Shown: positions 9,284-17,334 of the stretch, piece after piece
Layout of the letters: the number at the start of each line of letters is the position of its first letter
Position numbering within the stretch: the stretch's first letter is position 1
Source: Neobacillus drentensis
GTDB taxonomy: Bacteria > Bacillota > Bacilli > Bacillales > Cytobacillaceae
Length of the DNA stretch: 64,000 bases
Direction: 5' to 3'
NCBI RefSeq assembly: GCF_021560175.1
Contig: NZ_CP091110.1
Span: forward strand, 3,152,001-3,216,000
Notes under the pieces: model-generated
The model's input: only the letters and a program-made list of their open reading frames with translations
Told to the model about the DNA's origin: nothing
Database searches by the model: none
Translations under genes and position numbers: made by a program

Positions 9284-10285
9284 ATGCCGTTAGAGATGGT
9301 TCGCCATGATATTACGAAGATGAATGTGGATGCGATTGTGAATGCGGCGAATACGGGGCTGCTTATTGGCGGGGGTGTCTGTGGTGCGATTTTTCAGGCC
9401 GCAGGTGTCCGCGCGTTACAACAGGCATGTGATCAAATTGGCGGCTGCCACACGGGAGATGCGGTTATTACGGATGGGTTTAACTTAGATGCCAAATATA
9501 TCATCCATACTCCAGGACCTATTTGGGAAGGAGGAAACCACCAGGAAGACGCATTATTAAAGGCTTGTTACCTTAACTCCTTGGAGTTGGCGAAAAATCA
9601 TCAATGTGAATCGATTGCTTTTCCGTTAATATCAACGGGCATCTATGGTTTTCCAAAGGAACAAGCTTTACAGATTGCGGTTTCCGCCATCAGTTCCTTT
9701 TTACTAAACCATGATATACTAGTTTACCTAGTGGTTTTTGATAAACGTTCATTCGGGTTAACGAAGAAATTGTTTTCTTCGATTAATGAATACATCGATG
9801 AGCATTACGTAGAAGAAGCAGAAATTTCGTTTACTCGGAATCGAGAAGCGCCCTCTATATTAGAACAGCGGCAAGAAGCAGATATTCTCCAGCATGATTT
9901 GTTTCAAGAAGCAGAGTATTCCTTAGTTGAACTGTTAGACCAGCTCAATGAATCTTTTTCGGATCGGTTGTTACGGTTTATTGATGAGAAAGGCTTGACG
10001 GATGTCGAAACCTATAAACGGGCCAACATCGACCGGCGGTTATTCTCAAAAATTCGCAATGAAGTTGATTATACGCCGAAAAAGAAAACTGCTGTTGCGT
10101 TTGCGATTGCATTACAATTAAGTTTAGCGGAAACGAATGAGCTGCTCGAGGCGGCCGGCTATACCTTGTCACGCAGCAGTAAGTTTGATGTGATTATTGA
10201 GTTCTTTGTTGAACAAGCCAACTACAATATCCATGAAATTAATGGAGCCTTATTTGCTTTTGATCAGCCGATCCTCGGTGCTTAA
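9284..10285 (+). CDS. Macro domain protein with conserved C-terminal helical domain
   Basis: A 333-residue protein. Residues 1-150 form a macro (Appr-1''-p-processing type) domain, which binds or hydrolyses ADP-ribose derivatives: DAIVNAANTGLLIGGGVCGA is the NAAN/GGG ligand loop and PLISTGIYGFPKEQA the second loop. A charged linker (about 165-215) leads to a C-terminal helical domain (about 220-333; DRLLRFIDEKGLTDVETYKR, then FAIALQLSLAETNELLEAAG) that looks like a degenerate XRE-type helix-turn-helix and recurs in Firmicute macro proteins. It precedes a vWA gene. Likely role: ADP-ribose signalling or stress; the substrate is not known. Strong AAGGAGG site supports ATG 9284. Confidence 0.88.
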   Translation: MPLEMVRHDITKMNVDAIVNAANTGLLIGGGVCGAIFQAAGVRALQQACDQIGGCHTGDAVITDGFNLDAKYIIHTPGPIWEGGNHQEDALLKACYLNSLELAKNHQCESIAFPLISTGIYGFPKEQALQIAVSAISSFLLNHDILVYLVVFDKRSFGLTKKLFSSINEYIDEHYVEEAEISFTRNREAPSILEQRQEADILQHDLFQEAEYSLVELLDQLNESFSDRLLRFIDEKGLTDVETYKRANIDRRLFSKIRNEVDYTPKKKTAVAFAIALQLSLAETNELLEAAGYTLSRSSKFDVIIEFFVEQANYNIHEINGALFAFDQPILGA

Positions 10286-10363
10286 AAATGTCGCTTTCCA
10301 AGCGACCAATCTCTCACTGTTGAATGGTATCCTTTGTTTATCAACGCACAAAGGATGATGATC

Positions 10364-11017
10364 ATGAAAAACAATCTAACCGAATTAGTGTTTATTTTAG
10401 ATCGGAGCGGCTCGATGGCAGGGCTAGAAGCGGATACGATCGGCGGCTATAATGCCATGTTAAAGAAACAGCAAAAAGCAGAAGGTGAAGCCATTGTCAC
10501 GACCGTATTATTCGATCATCAATACGAGCTTTTACATGACCGGATCCATATCAAGGGCATATCCCTTCTTACAGAAAAGGATTATGAAGTAGGCGGCACC
10601 ACTGCCTTATTCGACGCGATTGGCTTTACGATTCAAAAAATTGTCAATGTCCAAAAGCGAACGAGGAAGGGAGAACAGGCCGAAAAGGTACTGTTTGTCA
10701 TTACCACAGACGGAATGGAAAATGCCAGCCGCGAATTTACAGCGGAGAAGATTAAAAAAATGGTTCACCATCAAAAAGAACACTATGGCTGGGATTTCTT
10801 GTTCCTGGGTGCGAATATTGACGCTATCTCAACAGCTGCACGATTTGGAATTGAGGAGGATTTCGCTGTCGATTACCATGCCGATGATGTCGGAACGCAA
10901 TTAAATTATGAAGCGGTAAATGAAGCAGTCAGCAGCCTTCGAAGCGGCAAAAAGATTGATCGAAATTGGAAAAAAGGAATCGAGAGCGATTATAATCGGC
11001 GTTCGAGGAATAGATAG
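10364..11017 (+). CDS. von Willebrand factor A (vWA) domain protein
   Basis: Cytosolic vWA protein of 217 residues with no signal peptide. The metal-ion-dependent adhesion site is complete: DRSGSM near the N-terminus, the Thr in GGTTALFDAIG, and the Asp in VITTDGMEN. Such intracellular vWA proteins (TerY-like) act as scaffolds or chaperone-like factors in stress modules. It lies 78 nt after the macro-domain gene on the same strand and may be co-transcribed. ATG 10364 is preferred because AAAGG stands nine bases upstream; the earlier TTG and ATG codons lack spacing. Function beyond protein interaction is inference. Confidence 0.88.
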   Translation: MKNNLTELVFILDRSGSMAGLEADTIGGYNAMLKKQQKAEGEAIVTTVLFDHQYELLHDRIHIKGISLLTEKDYEVGGTTALFDAIGFTIQKIVNVQKRTRKGEQAEKVLFVITTDGMENASREFTAEKIKKMVHHQKEHYGWDFLFLGANIDAISTAARFGIEEDFAVDYHADDVGTQLNYEAVNEAVSSLRSGKKIDRNWKKGIESDYNRRSRNR

Positions 11018-11176
11018 ATCATCCTTTTATCCATGATTCTTATTAGAGATCGATTGATATGATTAAAGACGATAAGGTGTTAAATTTCTGAAGGGTTGCC
11101 TACGGTGATCCTTTTTCTTGTGGAGCAAACCTATAGGATCAGACAAAAAACTTTAATTACCTACATTTTTACCAAC

Positions 11177-11221
11177 AAAAGTCGACAAAGGTTCATCATT
11201 TTAAGGTATAATTGGTATAAT
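11177..11221 (+). promoter_or_regulatory. Putative promoter with Spo0A-box-like site upstream of KinB-like kinase
   Basis: Two TATAAT hexamers at 11207-11212 and 11216-11221. Upstream on the opposite strand is TTTGTCGACTTTT (rc of 11177-11189), close to the Spo0A box TTTGTCGAAAA. No strong -35 is seen (TCGACA at 19 bp). The region 11018-11318 holds nothing else I can support. Confidence 0.4.
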
Positions 11222-11318
11222 TAGGTACTATCTACCATGTTTGTAGGAATTGACCATTACAAAAATCGACCTATCTGGCAGGATTCAAATATAGAACACA
11301 CGATGAAAGGTAACAAAG

Positions 11319-12569
11319 ATGAGTATAATAAAGGATTTTTTGCTGCAGCTAACACTTATGGTAATACCCATATTTACTTACTACACCTTTTTGACAGAGT
11401 GGGTTAAGAGTAGGAGGAATAGAATCGCCCTCATGTCCATTTTATGGGGAATCTCTATCCTATTTTGCATGTCCTTCCCAGTGGATTTTGGGGAAAATGC
11501 ACGGATCGAATTAAGAATTATTCCTTTCTTATTAGGGACTCTTTACGGAGGAGTTTGGCCAGGTATCTTCCTATCCGTTCTTATTATCCTTTATCGACTT
11601 TATTTTGGATTCAGTGTAGGATTTTATAATACGCTGCTTGTCCTATTATTTTCGCTGCCTGTTATCTTATTTTTTCAAAAATCATTTGCGCGTTCGAAAA
11701 AAGCTAAACGGGTCAAAATTGCGGTTGGCCTAGCCTTTTATTACTGTCTGATTGGCCTGACGATTTTTGGTATTCTAAGAGGTTTTACCATCGATTATCT
11801 GAAAGTACAGAGCATTCATCTTCTCTTTGCGGTGGTAGTTACTTGGTTCTTTACAGTTCTCAATGAAACCATCAGGGAGATTTACCAGTTACGGGCAGAG
11901 ATGGAAAACACGGAAAAATTACGAGTGATCAGTGAGTTAACCAGTGTTTTCGCTCATGAAATTAGAAATCCGATGCAAGTGACGCGTGGTTTTCTGCAGC
12001 TTCTCAACGAACCTGAGTTGCCGAATGATAAGAAGAAATATTTGCAGCTATCCATTGAAGAATTAGATCGGGCGAATGAAATTATCAATGATTTTTTAAC
12101 GTTAGGAAAACCCACTATCGATCATAACCAGAGAATCGACGTAAGTTATCAGGTACAACGCGTTGTGAATATCCTGCAAAGTTACTCCCAGAACCATAAT
12201 GTCGAGATTAAAACCGATTTTTTGGATAACTGTTGGATTTATGCCAATCCTCAAAAATTAAACCAGTCGCTGATTAATATATTGAAAAATGCGATTGAGG
12301 CTATGCCGACTGGTGGAATGGTATGGGTTGGTTGTACGTCAACCGATGATGGATATATAAAGATTTGCATAAAGGACCAAGGCATTGGTATGACTAGAGC
12401 GCAAATTGATCGACTTGGGTCTCCGTTTTATTCCTTAAAAGAAAGTGGGACAGGACTGGGAATGATGGTCAGTTATCAAATTGTCCGATCATTCAAAGGC
12501 AAAATTCAAGTCAATAGTGAAGAGGGAAAGGGGACAGAATTTATCATTCTTTTGCCCCGGATACCCTAA
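11319..12569 (+). CDS. KinB-type multi-pass sensor histidine kinase
   Basis: A 416-residue membrane sensor kinase. The first 190 residues form a 5TM-5TMR_LYT-type sensor with about six hydrophobic helices and short loops, followed directly by HisKA with phosphorylated His213 in SVFAHEIRNPMQ and a HATPase domain (NILKNAIEAMP; DQGIGM; GTGLGMMVS). This layout matches Bacillus KinB, which feeds phosphate into the Spo0F/Spo0B/Spo0A relay at the onset of sporulation. There is no response regulator beside it, which also fits a phosphorelay kinase. No kapB follows. An own terminator shows it is monocistronic. A role in sporulation is inferred from domain layout. Confidence 0.85.
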   Translation: MSIIKDFLLQLTLMVIPIFTYYTFLTEWVKSRRNRIALMSILWGISILFCMSFPVDFGENARIELRIIPFLLGTLYGGVWPGIFLSVLIILYRLYFGFSVGFYNTLLVLLFSLPVILFFQKSFARSKKAKRVKIAVGLAFYYCLIGLTIFGILRGFTIDYLKVQSIHLLFAVVVTWFFTVLNETIREIYQLRAEMENTEKLRVISELTSVFAHEIRNPMQVTRGFLQLLNEPELPNDKKKYLQLSIEELDRANEIINDFLTLGKPTIDHNQRIDVSYQVQRVVNILQSYSQNHNVEIKTDFLDNCWIYANPQKLNQSLINILKNAIEAMPTGGMVWVGCTSTDDGYIKICIKDQGIGMTRAQIDRLGSPFYSLKESGTGLGMMVSYQIVRSFKGKIQVNSEEGKGTEFIILLPRIP

Positions 12570-12574
12570 TGATA

Positions 12575-12627
12575 AAGGCTAAGAGCGAACATCCCTTGGA
12601 TGTTTGCTCTTAGCCTTTATTTTTTTC
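12575..12627 (+). terminator. Strong Rho-independent terminator
   Basis: Long stem, AAAGGCTAAGAGC...ACATCC paired with GGATGT...GCTCTTAGCCTTT, followed by ATTTTTTT. It separates the kinase from the convergent gene. Confidence 0.92.
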
Positions 12628-12643
12628 TAATGAGGATAAACTT

Positions 12644-13048
12644 TTAAAAGGAAGGTTTATCAAACTTTCTCTTTAGGACACCTTTTTTGACCAGGTTGAC
12701 GAGAATCCCTTTATTTTTAAATTTGTTGTAGGCTATTAATCTATTTAAATCCTTCACAGTCAACTTAGCCGTATCGATGGCCAGTTCAAAATTCCTTGTC
12801 TTCTCAATTAAGGTTAGAGCAAATTCAACCTGTTTAGGTGTTAACGAGTAGTCCTCTTGATCTTGTGCTTGAACCGCAGAATTCACTTTTTCTGTCACTG
12901 ATTGCTCAATTGTCGCCGCGTGCTCCCTTAACTTGGCCGCTACGATTGCCTCAACCTGCTCTTGGCTGACCGATTTTACCTCTGGCTGGGGAGGTTTTTG
13001 ATTTGTATTTCGTAACCTTTCTAGGATTCCCTTCAACAATATTGACAC
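12644..13048 (-). CDS. Hypothetical protein, coiled-coil then basic C-terminal domain
   Basis: I do not recognise this 134-residue protein. The first third is charged and Gln/Ala/Glu-rich and probably helical. The C-terminal half (YSLTPKQVEFALTLIEKT onward to KKGVLKRKF) is predicted helical and basic, which could suit nucleic-acid or partner binding. The GTG start at 13048 has only a weak GAAAG upstream. It converges on the KinB-like gene and diverges from the NERD-helicase with about 210 bp between. No signal peptide or membrane segment. Codon use looks like its neighbours, so I believe it is a real gene. Confidence 0.6.
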   Translation of the reverse strand: MSILLKGILERLRNTNQKPPQPEVKSVSQEQVEAIVAAKLREHAATIEQSVTEKVNSAVQAQDQEDYSLTPKQVEFALTLIEKTRNFELAIDTAKLTVKDLNRLIAYNKFKNKGILVNLVKKGVLKRKFDKPSF

Positions 13049-13262
13049 ATCGCTTTCTTTTCTATTTCCATTTATATGTAGGTAAGTTATTCCTTGTAAT
13101 CTATTATTAAAGCATTGCAGCGAAAAAACAATACTTTTGGAGTAATTTGTTGCTAGATTTTGTAGAAAAACCAGGATTTAAAAGGTATTTAATGTAATTA
13201 TTTAGGTGAATGTTCCTAATTGTAGTATAATGGAGAAAAATGCAAATTTTGGAGCGGTTATT

Positions 13263-15170
13263 ATGGCAGTTACGATTCCCGAATCGATCCGTTCGTCCGC
13301 TACGGCTGGTGAACGTTTATTATTTCGGACTTTAAAAACCTTTTTACCCGATGATTATATTGTCTACTATGAACCTGAAATCCAAGGAAAGAGACCTGAT
13401 TTTGTCATTATTGGTCCGGATCTAGGGATTGTGGTTCTTGAAGTTAAGGATTACACGAAAAATACCTTGCTGCAGGTTAATCACGATGAATGGCATATTG
13501 TAGCCACTTCAGAGGAGCAAGCAATCATCAAAAGCCCTATGAAACAAGCACGTGATTATACATTTCATCTGGTAGACGTATTAAAAAAAGATAAAAACCT
13601 TATCCAGCTAGACGGGAAATATAAATTTAATTTAAAGTTTCCCTATGGTCATGGAGTTGTTTTTACAAGAATGACTTCCAAAGATTTTATTAAACATAAC
13701 CTATATACAGTCATTGAACCAAATCTTTGCTTAACCAGAGATGAGATCGATCCAGACAAGGAAGAGTTTTCCGAAGAAATTCTCATGGAGAAGATCTTAA
13801 ATATGTTTGTTGTCCCATTCCGTTTAAAAGAACCTCTTTCAATGGAGGATATTAATGCGATTCGCTATCATCTATTCCCGGAAGTTCGTATTAGTGCGGA
13901 ATTTAAAGCACCGATCCCTTATCAAGATCAACTTTTATTATCGTTACATGATATCAAAACGATGGACCTTCATCAGGAAAACTTGGCAAAGCAAATCGGT
14001 GATAAAAACCGCTTAATTCGAGGCGTTGCTGGCAGTGGTAAAACGATCATTTTAGCGAGCCGGGCAAAGATGTTGTTAAAACAAAATCCAAATTGGAAGA
14101 TTCTCATTCTTTGCTATAATATCTCACTTGCGAATTCTATCCAGCAGATGATCCATCATATGTTAAATGAACCTGAGGATTTATTTGATTTTGATCCGAA
14201 TGCGAAGGCAGTCCAAAATCAGAACATTATTGTCCGTAATTTTCATGCCTGGTTGAAGAATGATTTAAAAATTAAAGAGAACAATCTTTCTCAAATCATT
14301 GAAAAAATCGAACAAAGGGAGACGATTCTTCCCACCTATGACGCCGTTCTAATTGACGAAGGCCAGGATTTTGAAGCAGATTGGCTCCGTTTGGTTAGTT
14401 TACTGATTAATGCCGATACACAGTCACTTTTATTAGTAGAAGACAGGGCGCAAACCATTTATAAGCGGAAGCGGTCTTATTTACAAGATACCGGGTTAAG
14501 TTTTCAGGGCAGATCAAAGGTGTTATCGATTAATTATCGTAATACCTCCCAAATTGTAAAATTTGCATGGGACTTTTACCGTAAGCATTCGGTGTTTAAA
14601 AGTAAGGTCGTGAACCGCGAGCTTGATGGTGAAATCATTGCTCCCCAAAGTACGAAAAGAAAAGGCCCAGAACCTGGGATAATCAAAGCAGCCAATTTTT
14701 TTGATGAGATGAGGCTGGTTTCCAGGCAAATAAAGAAGCTTCATGAAGAGCGAAAAGTGCCGCTTGATGAAATTCTAATTCTATATCGTGTTAAACGAAA
14801 CCATAAGTATCCGATCATCGACTTGATTAAACGATCGTTAGATGAATATAAGATTCCATTCTATTGGATCACAGAGAATGATGTTTCCAAGCGTTCTTTT
14901 AAAAAAGATGATGGAAAAGTGAAGATTAGTACCATTGATAGCAGCAAGGGGCTTGATTTTCAGGCCGTCTTTATTGTTAATGTTGATTCGATGCCGTTTC
15001 CATTAGAAGAAGATAAGGAAAGAGAAGTTTCTCTTTTATACATAGGGATGACAAGAGCAAAGCAATTTCTTTGCCTGTCATATTCAGGTGAATCTGAGTT
15101 TACTAACTATCTGGATGCTAAACTATTGGAGAGGAAACAGCTGAAGGATGGAATAGTAATAGTAAATTAA
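13263..15170 (+). CDS. NERD nuclease-like domain fused to UvrD/Rep-type helicase
   Basis: A 635-residue protein. The N-terminal NERD domain (about 10-120; GERLLFRTLK, RPDFVIIGPDLGIVVLEVKDY) has the Asp and Glu-x-Lys residues of a PD-(D/E)XK nuclease fold. The rest is a superfamily 1 helicase: Walker A GVAGSGKT, Walker B LIDEGQDFE, SINYRNTSQI, STIDSSKGLDF and the arginine-finger motif LLYIGMTRAKQ. It should bind DNA and couple ATP use to unwinding, and may cleave. NERD-helicases occur in DNA repair and anti-phage contexts. ATG 13263 has GGAG at good spacing; the longer frame upstream overlaps a TATAAT and is less likely. Confidence 0.9.
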   Translation: MAVTIPESIRSSATAGERLLFRTLKTFLPDDYIVYYEPEIQGKRPDFVIIGPDLGIVVLEVKDYTKNTLLQVNHDEWHIVATSEEQAIIKSPMKQARDYTFHLVDVLKKDKNLIQLDGKYKFNLKFPYGHGVVFTRMTSKDFIKHNLYTVIEPNLCLTRDEIDPDKEEFSEEILMEKILNMFVVPFRLKEPLSMEDINAIRYHLFPEVRISAEFKAPIPYQDQLLLSLHDIKTMDLHQENLAKQIGDKNRLIRGVAGSGKTIILASRAKMLLKQNPNWKILILCYNISLANSIQQMIHHMLNEPEDLFDFDPNAKAVQNQNIIVRNFHAWLKNDLKIKENNLSQIIEKIEQRETILPTYDAVLIDEGQDFEADWLRLVSLLINADTQSLLLVEDRAQTIYKRKRSYLQDTGLSFQGRSKVLSINYRNTSQIVKFAWDFYRKHSVFKSKVVNRELDGEIIAPQSTKRKGPEPGIIKAANFFDEMRLVSRQIKKLHEERKVPLDEILILYRVKRNHKYPIIDLIKRSLDEYKIPFYWITENDVSKRSFKKDDGKVKISTIDSSKGLDFQAVFIVNVDSMPFPLEEDKEREVSLLYIGMTRAKQFLCLSYSGESEFTNYLDAKLLERKQLKDGIVIVN

Positions 15171-15204
15171 ACTAGGAAAAAACAAACTCTAGATTCCTGA
15201 AAAC

Positions 15205-15245
15205 CTAAAATCCCCTGATTTTTCAATTCAGGGGATTTTAGATTA
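15205..15245. terminator. Bidirectional terminator
   Basis: Perfect 14-bp stem CTAAAATCCCCTGA / TCAGGGGATTTTAG between two convergent genes. On the minus strand it is followed by GTTTT. Confidence 0.8.
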
Positions 15246-15287
15246 TTAGTTAAATGAGCGATGCCCAATGGTAACGATAGTGCAAGA

Positions 15288-15671
15288 TTACGTTTGAAGT
15301 TGTTCCACGATTTGTTCACCATTCATCCCAAGGTAAATTGCTCTCTTTTCGTTAATATTCACGTTATAAGTCTTAATTCCTGCGTTAGCTATCTCTCTAA
15401 GAAAGTCCAAAAAGGGGATGGTCATGTTTCCAATGACTTGTAGTGCCTGATCTCGATCAAAGTCTTTTGAAATCACAAAGTCAACTTGAGGATCCGTTTT
15501 TAGCTCTGAGTGTTCACTTTTGTAGGTCGCTTCACCCGTAGCAACATCAATATCGTATTCTGTAACCCCGCTATTAGCTAATTCATCCAAAAATTCCACA
15601 AAGCTGGTCTTTCCTGTGCTTCTTCTTTCAATAATCTTATGCAACTCTTTCTCCGTTAAATTGTCATTCAT
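15288..15671 (-). CDS. DUF1398-like protein
   Basis: A 127-residue cytosolic protein that resembles the DUF1398 (YbcV-like) family. It contains two related segments, FVEFLDELANSGVTEYDIDVATGEATY and FLDFLREIANAGIKTYNVNINEKRAIY, spaced about 65 residues apart, which suggests an internal duplication of one alpha/beta unit. No biochemical role is established for the family. The ATG at 15671 follows a GGAGGAAAGA-type site read on the minus strand. It is a single gene, convergent with the NERD-helicase. The family call is by eye and moderate; the duplication is directly visible. Confidence 0.6.
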   Translation of the reverse strand: MNDNLTEKELHKIIERRSTGKTSFVEFLDELANSGVTEYDIDVATGEATYKSEHSELKTDPQVDFVISKDFDRDQALQVIGNMTIPFLDFLREIANAGIKTYNVNINEKRAIYLGMNGEQIVEQLQT

Positions 15672-15876
15672 GATCTTTCCTCCATCATAGCGATTGTCTT
15701 CATCATTTTAACCTTAATAAGGTAAAAGCAATCACCACAAAGATGTTGAGTAATTCATTTTAACCTTTTCCAAAAACAAAATATGGGTTAAATTATAAGT
15801 TATGAAACTCATTACTTTGATACAAAAAGAAGTTTGAACATCAAATTGTTAGGTTTGAATTGGATGGTGATCACGG

Positions 15877-16599
15877 ATGACGGAAACAAAAAAGCTGCAA
15901 GAGATGGATTTATATAAACCAATTCAGACATTTTTCGCAAAAGAAGGCTACGAAGTTTACGGTGAAGTAAAAGATTGTGATATCGTTGCCGTAAAAGATG
16001 ACGAAATCGTTGTGATTGAATTGAAGCTTACGTTAAGTGTTGATTTGCTTATCCAGGCGGCCAAACGCCAGCGAATAACAGATCAAGTTTATATTGCCAT
16101 CCCCAAACCAAAGCATCGTTTAAATTCTCGAAAGTGGGCGGATAAATGCCACTTGATTAGAAGGCTGGAACTGGGGTTAATTTTGGTTTCAAGCCCATCA
16201 AAACGAGGGAAGGCAGAGGTAGTATTTCATCCATCGACGTTTAACCGCCGTAAGAGTATGGGGCAAAGCAAAGTAAAGAGAGCAGCTGTGTTGAAGGAAA
16301 TTAATGGGCGAAGTGCAGACTTCAATGTGGGCGGCAGCAATCGAACCAAAATCATGACTGCCTATAAAGAGAATTGTATCATGATTGCTTGTTATCTAAT
16401 GGATTTGGGTCCCTTATCTCCGAAAGCATTAATGCAATTAGGAACGGGCGACAAAACTTCCTCCATTCTTGTTAAAAACTATTATCGTTGGTTTGAAAGA
16501 ATTAAGAGAGGTACCTATGTGATAAGCGAAAAGGGCAGGGAAGAAATAAAAGAATATCCTGATCTTTTGAATTATTATTTAAATAGTTTAAAAAACTAG
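15877..16599 (+). CDS. DUF2161 PD-(D/E)XK-type putative phosphodiesterase
   Basis: A 240-residue cytosolic protein. The N-terminal half has a PD-(D/E)XK nuclease-like core: a helix (LYKPIQTFFAKEGYEVYGEV), a metal-binding Asp in CDIVAVKDDE, and the ELK triad end in IVVIELKLTLS. The C-terminal part (about 165-240) looks like a winged-helix. This pattern matches the DUF2161 phosphodiesterase-like family common in Bacillaceae, whose substrate is not established. Possible roles are nucleic-acid repair or restriction of foreign DNA. It follows the NERD-helicase region but has its own start and no shared transcript. The 52-bp repeat array begins about 100 bp downstream. Confidence 0.72.
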   Translation: MTETKKLQEMDLYKPIQTFFAKEGYEVYGEVKDCDIVAVKDDEIVVIELKLTLSVDLLIQAAKRQRITDQVYIAIPKPKHRLNSRKWADKCHLIRRLELGLILVSSPSKRGKAEVVFHPSTFNRRKSMGQSKVKRAAVLKEINGRSADFNVGGSNRTKIMTAYKENCIMIACYLMDLGPLSPKALMQLGTGDKTSSILVKNYYRWFERIKRGTYVISEKGREEIKEYPDLLNYYLNSLKN

Positions 16600-16696
16600 C
16601 AATTACATACACTTGGGATGGACCTTGGTACTTCAGACGGAAAACTCTGAAAATAGGTCAGCTTTGAACAGTATAAGGAAAAATTATATCTGGTGT

Positions 16697-16900
16697 ACCC
16701 GAAGTCGAGGCATCTTCGGACAGCAGAAAGCTAAATTTCTTCTGTCCTGTCCGAAGTCGAGGCATCTTCGGACAGCGGCTGGCTAAATTTCCTCAGTTCT
16801 GTCCGAAGTCGTGGCATCTTCGGACAGCAGGTGGCCAAATTTCTTCAGTCCTGAACGAAGTCGTGGCGTCTTCGGACAGCTGATAGTTCTGACCGAGGTT
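16697..16900 (+). repeat. Tandem array of 52-bp hairpin repeats (array 1)
   Basis: Units begin at 16697, 16749, 16801 and 16853 (period exactly 52), with a degenerate partial near 16891. Each unit opens with an inverted repeat, GTCCGAAG...CTTCGGAC, around a GTCGAGGCAT-like centre, followed by a spacer (GCTAAATTTC core) that is similar but not identical between units. The array fills the 735-bp gap between the DUF2161 gene and the MFS exporter. A related array with the same period lies at 40957. Confidence 0.9.
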
Positions 16901-16940
16901 AGGAATTCTTCTTACAAATAAGTTTTCCGACAGGCTATAA

Positions 16941-16970
16941 AAAAAGCTCGGTTTCCCGAGCGTTTTTTTG
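16941..16970 (+). terminator. Rho-independent terminator after repeat array
   Basis: Stem GCTCGG / CCGAGC with a short loop, followed by GTTTTTTT. Confidence 0.85.
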
Positions 16971-17195
16971 CTAATTCACTTGCTAATTTTCGTACGAATC
17001 GATAACTGAACTACTTAGGCTATTTCCCAAGCTCCTTTTATCTGATTTCGAACGTAATATTTAGGTATTAAACTGTCCTTTACCTCGAACAAATTAATAA
17101 TTTGATTCAAATAAATTTAATTGTTTACCACTGAGCAATATCGGGTTATAATAAACATTATTTTATTTAGGATGTCGAAATAATTGGAAAAGTTC

Positions 17196-17288
17196 TTTCG
17201 TTACATTAGGGAACAATTGGGTACAGACATATAGGAGGGGATTCTATAAATCATCCAATTTGCAGACAACAGGGGTAATGTAACGAAA
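17196..17288 (+). promoter_or_regulatory. Structured leader upstream of the MFS exporter
   Basis: A perfect 13-bp inverted repeat (TTTCGTTACATTA at 17196, TAATGTAACGAAA at 17276) encloses a second, nested one (AATTGGG at 17215, TCCAATT at 17254). The loop carries a strong ribosome site AGGAGGGG (17233-17240) with no normal start codon after it, only ATA or ATT. The real gene has its own site at 17321. The design suggests leader-based attenuation of a drug exporter; this is inference. Confidence 0.5.
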
Positions 17289-17334
17289 AAAGATACAACA
17301 TAAGAAAATACTTTTTTTAGAAAGGCGATGGACA

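Noticed and set aside
13206-13262. Longer N-terminus for the NERD-helicase
   Set aside because: The upstream codons overlap a TATAAT and have no ribosome site; GGAG fits ATG 13263.
16697-16900. CRISPR array
   Set aside because: The units have similar, not unique, spacers, the period includes a palindrome plus related spacer, and no cas genes are near.
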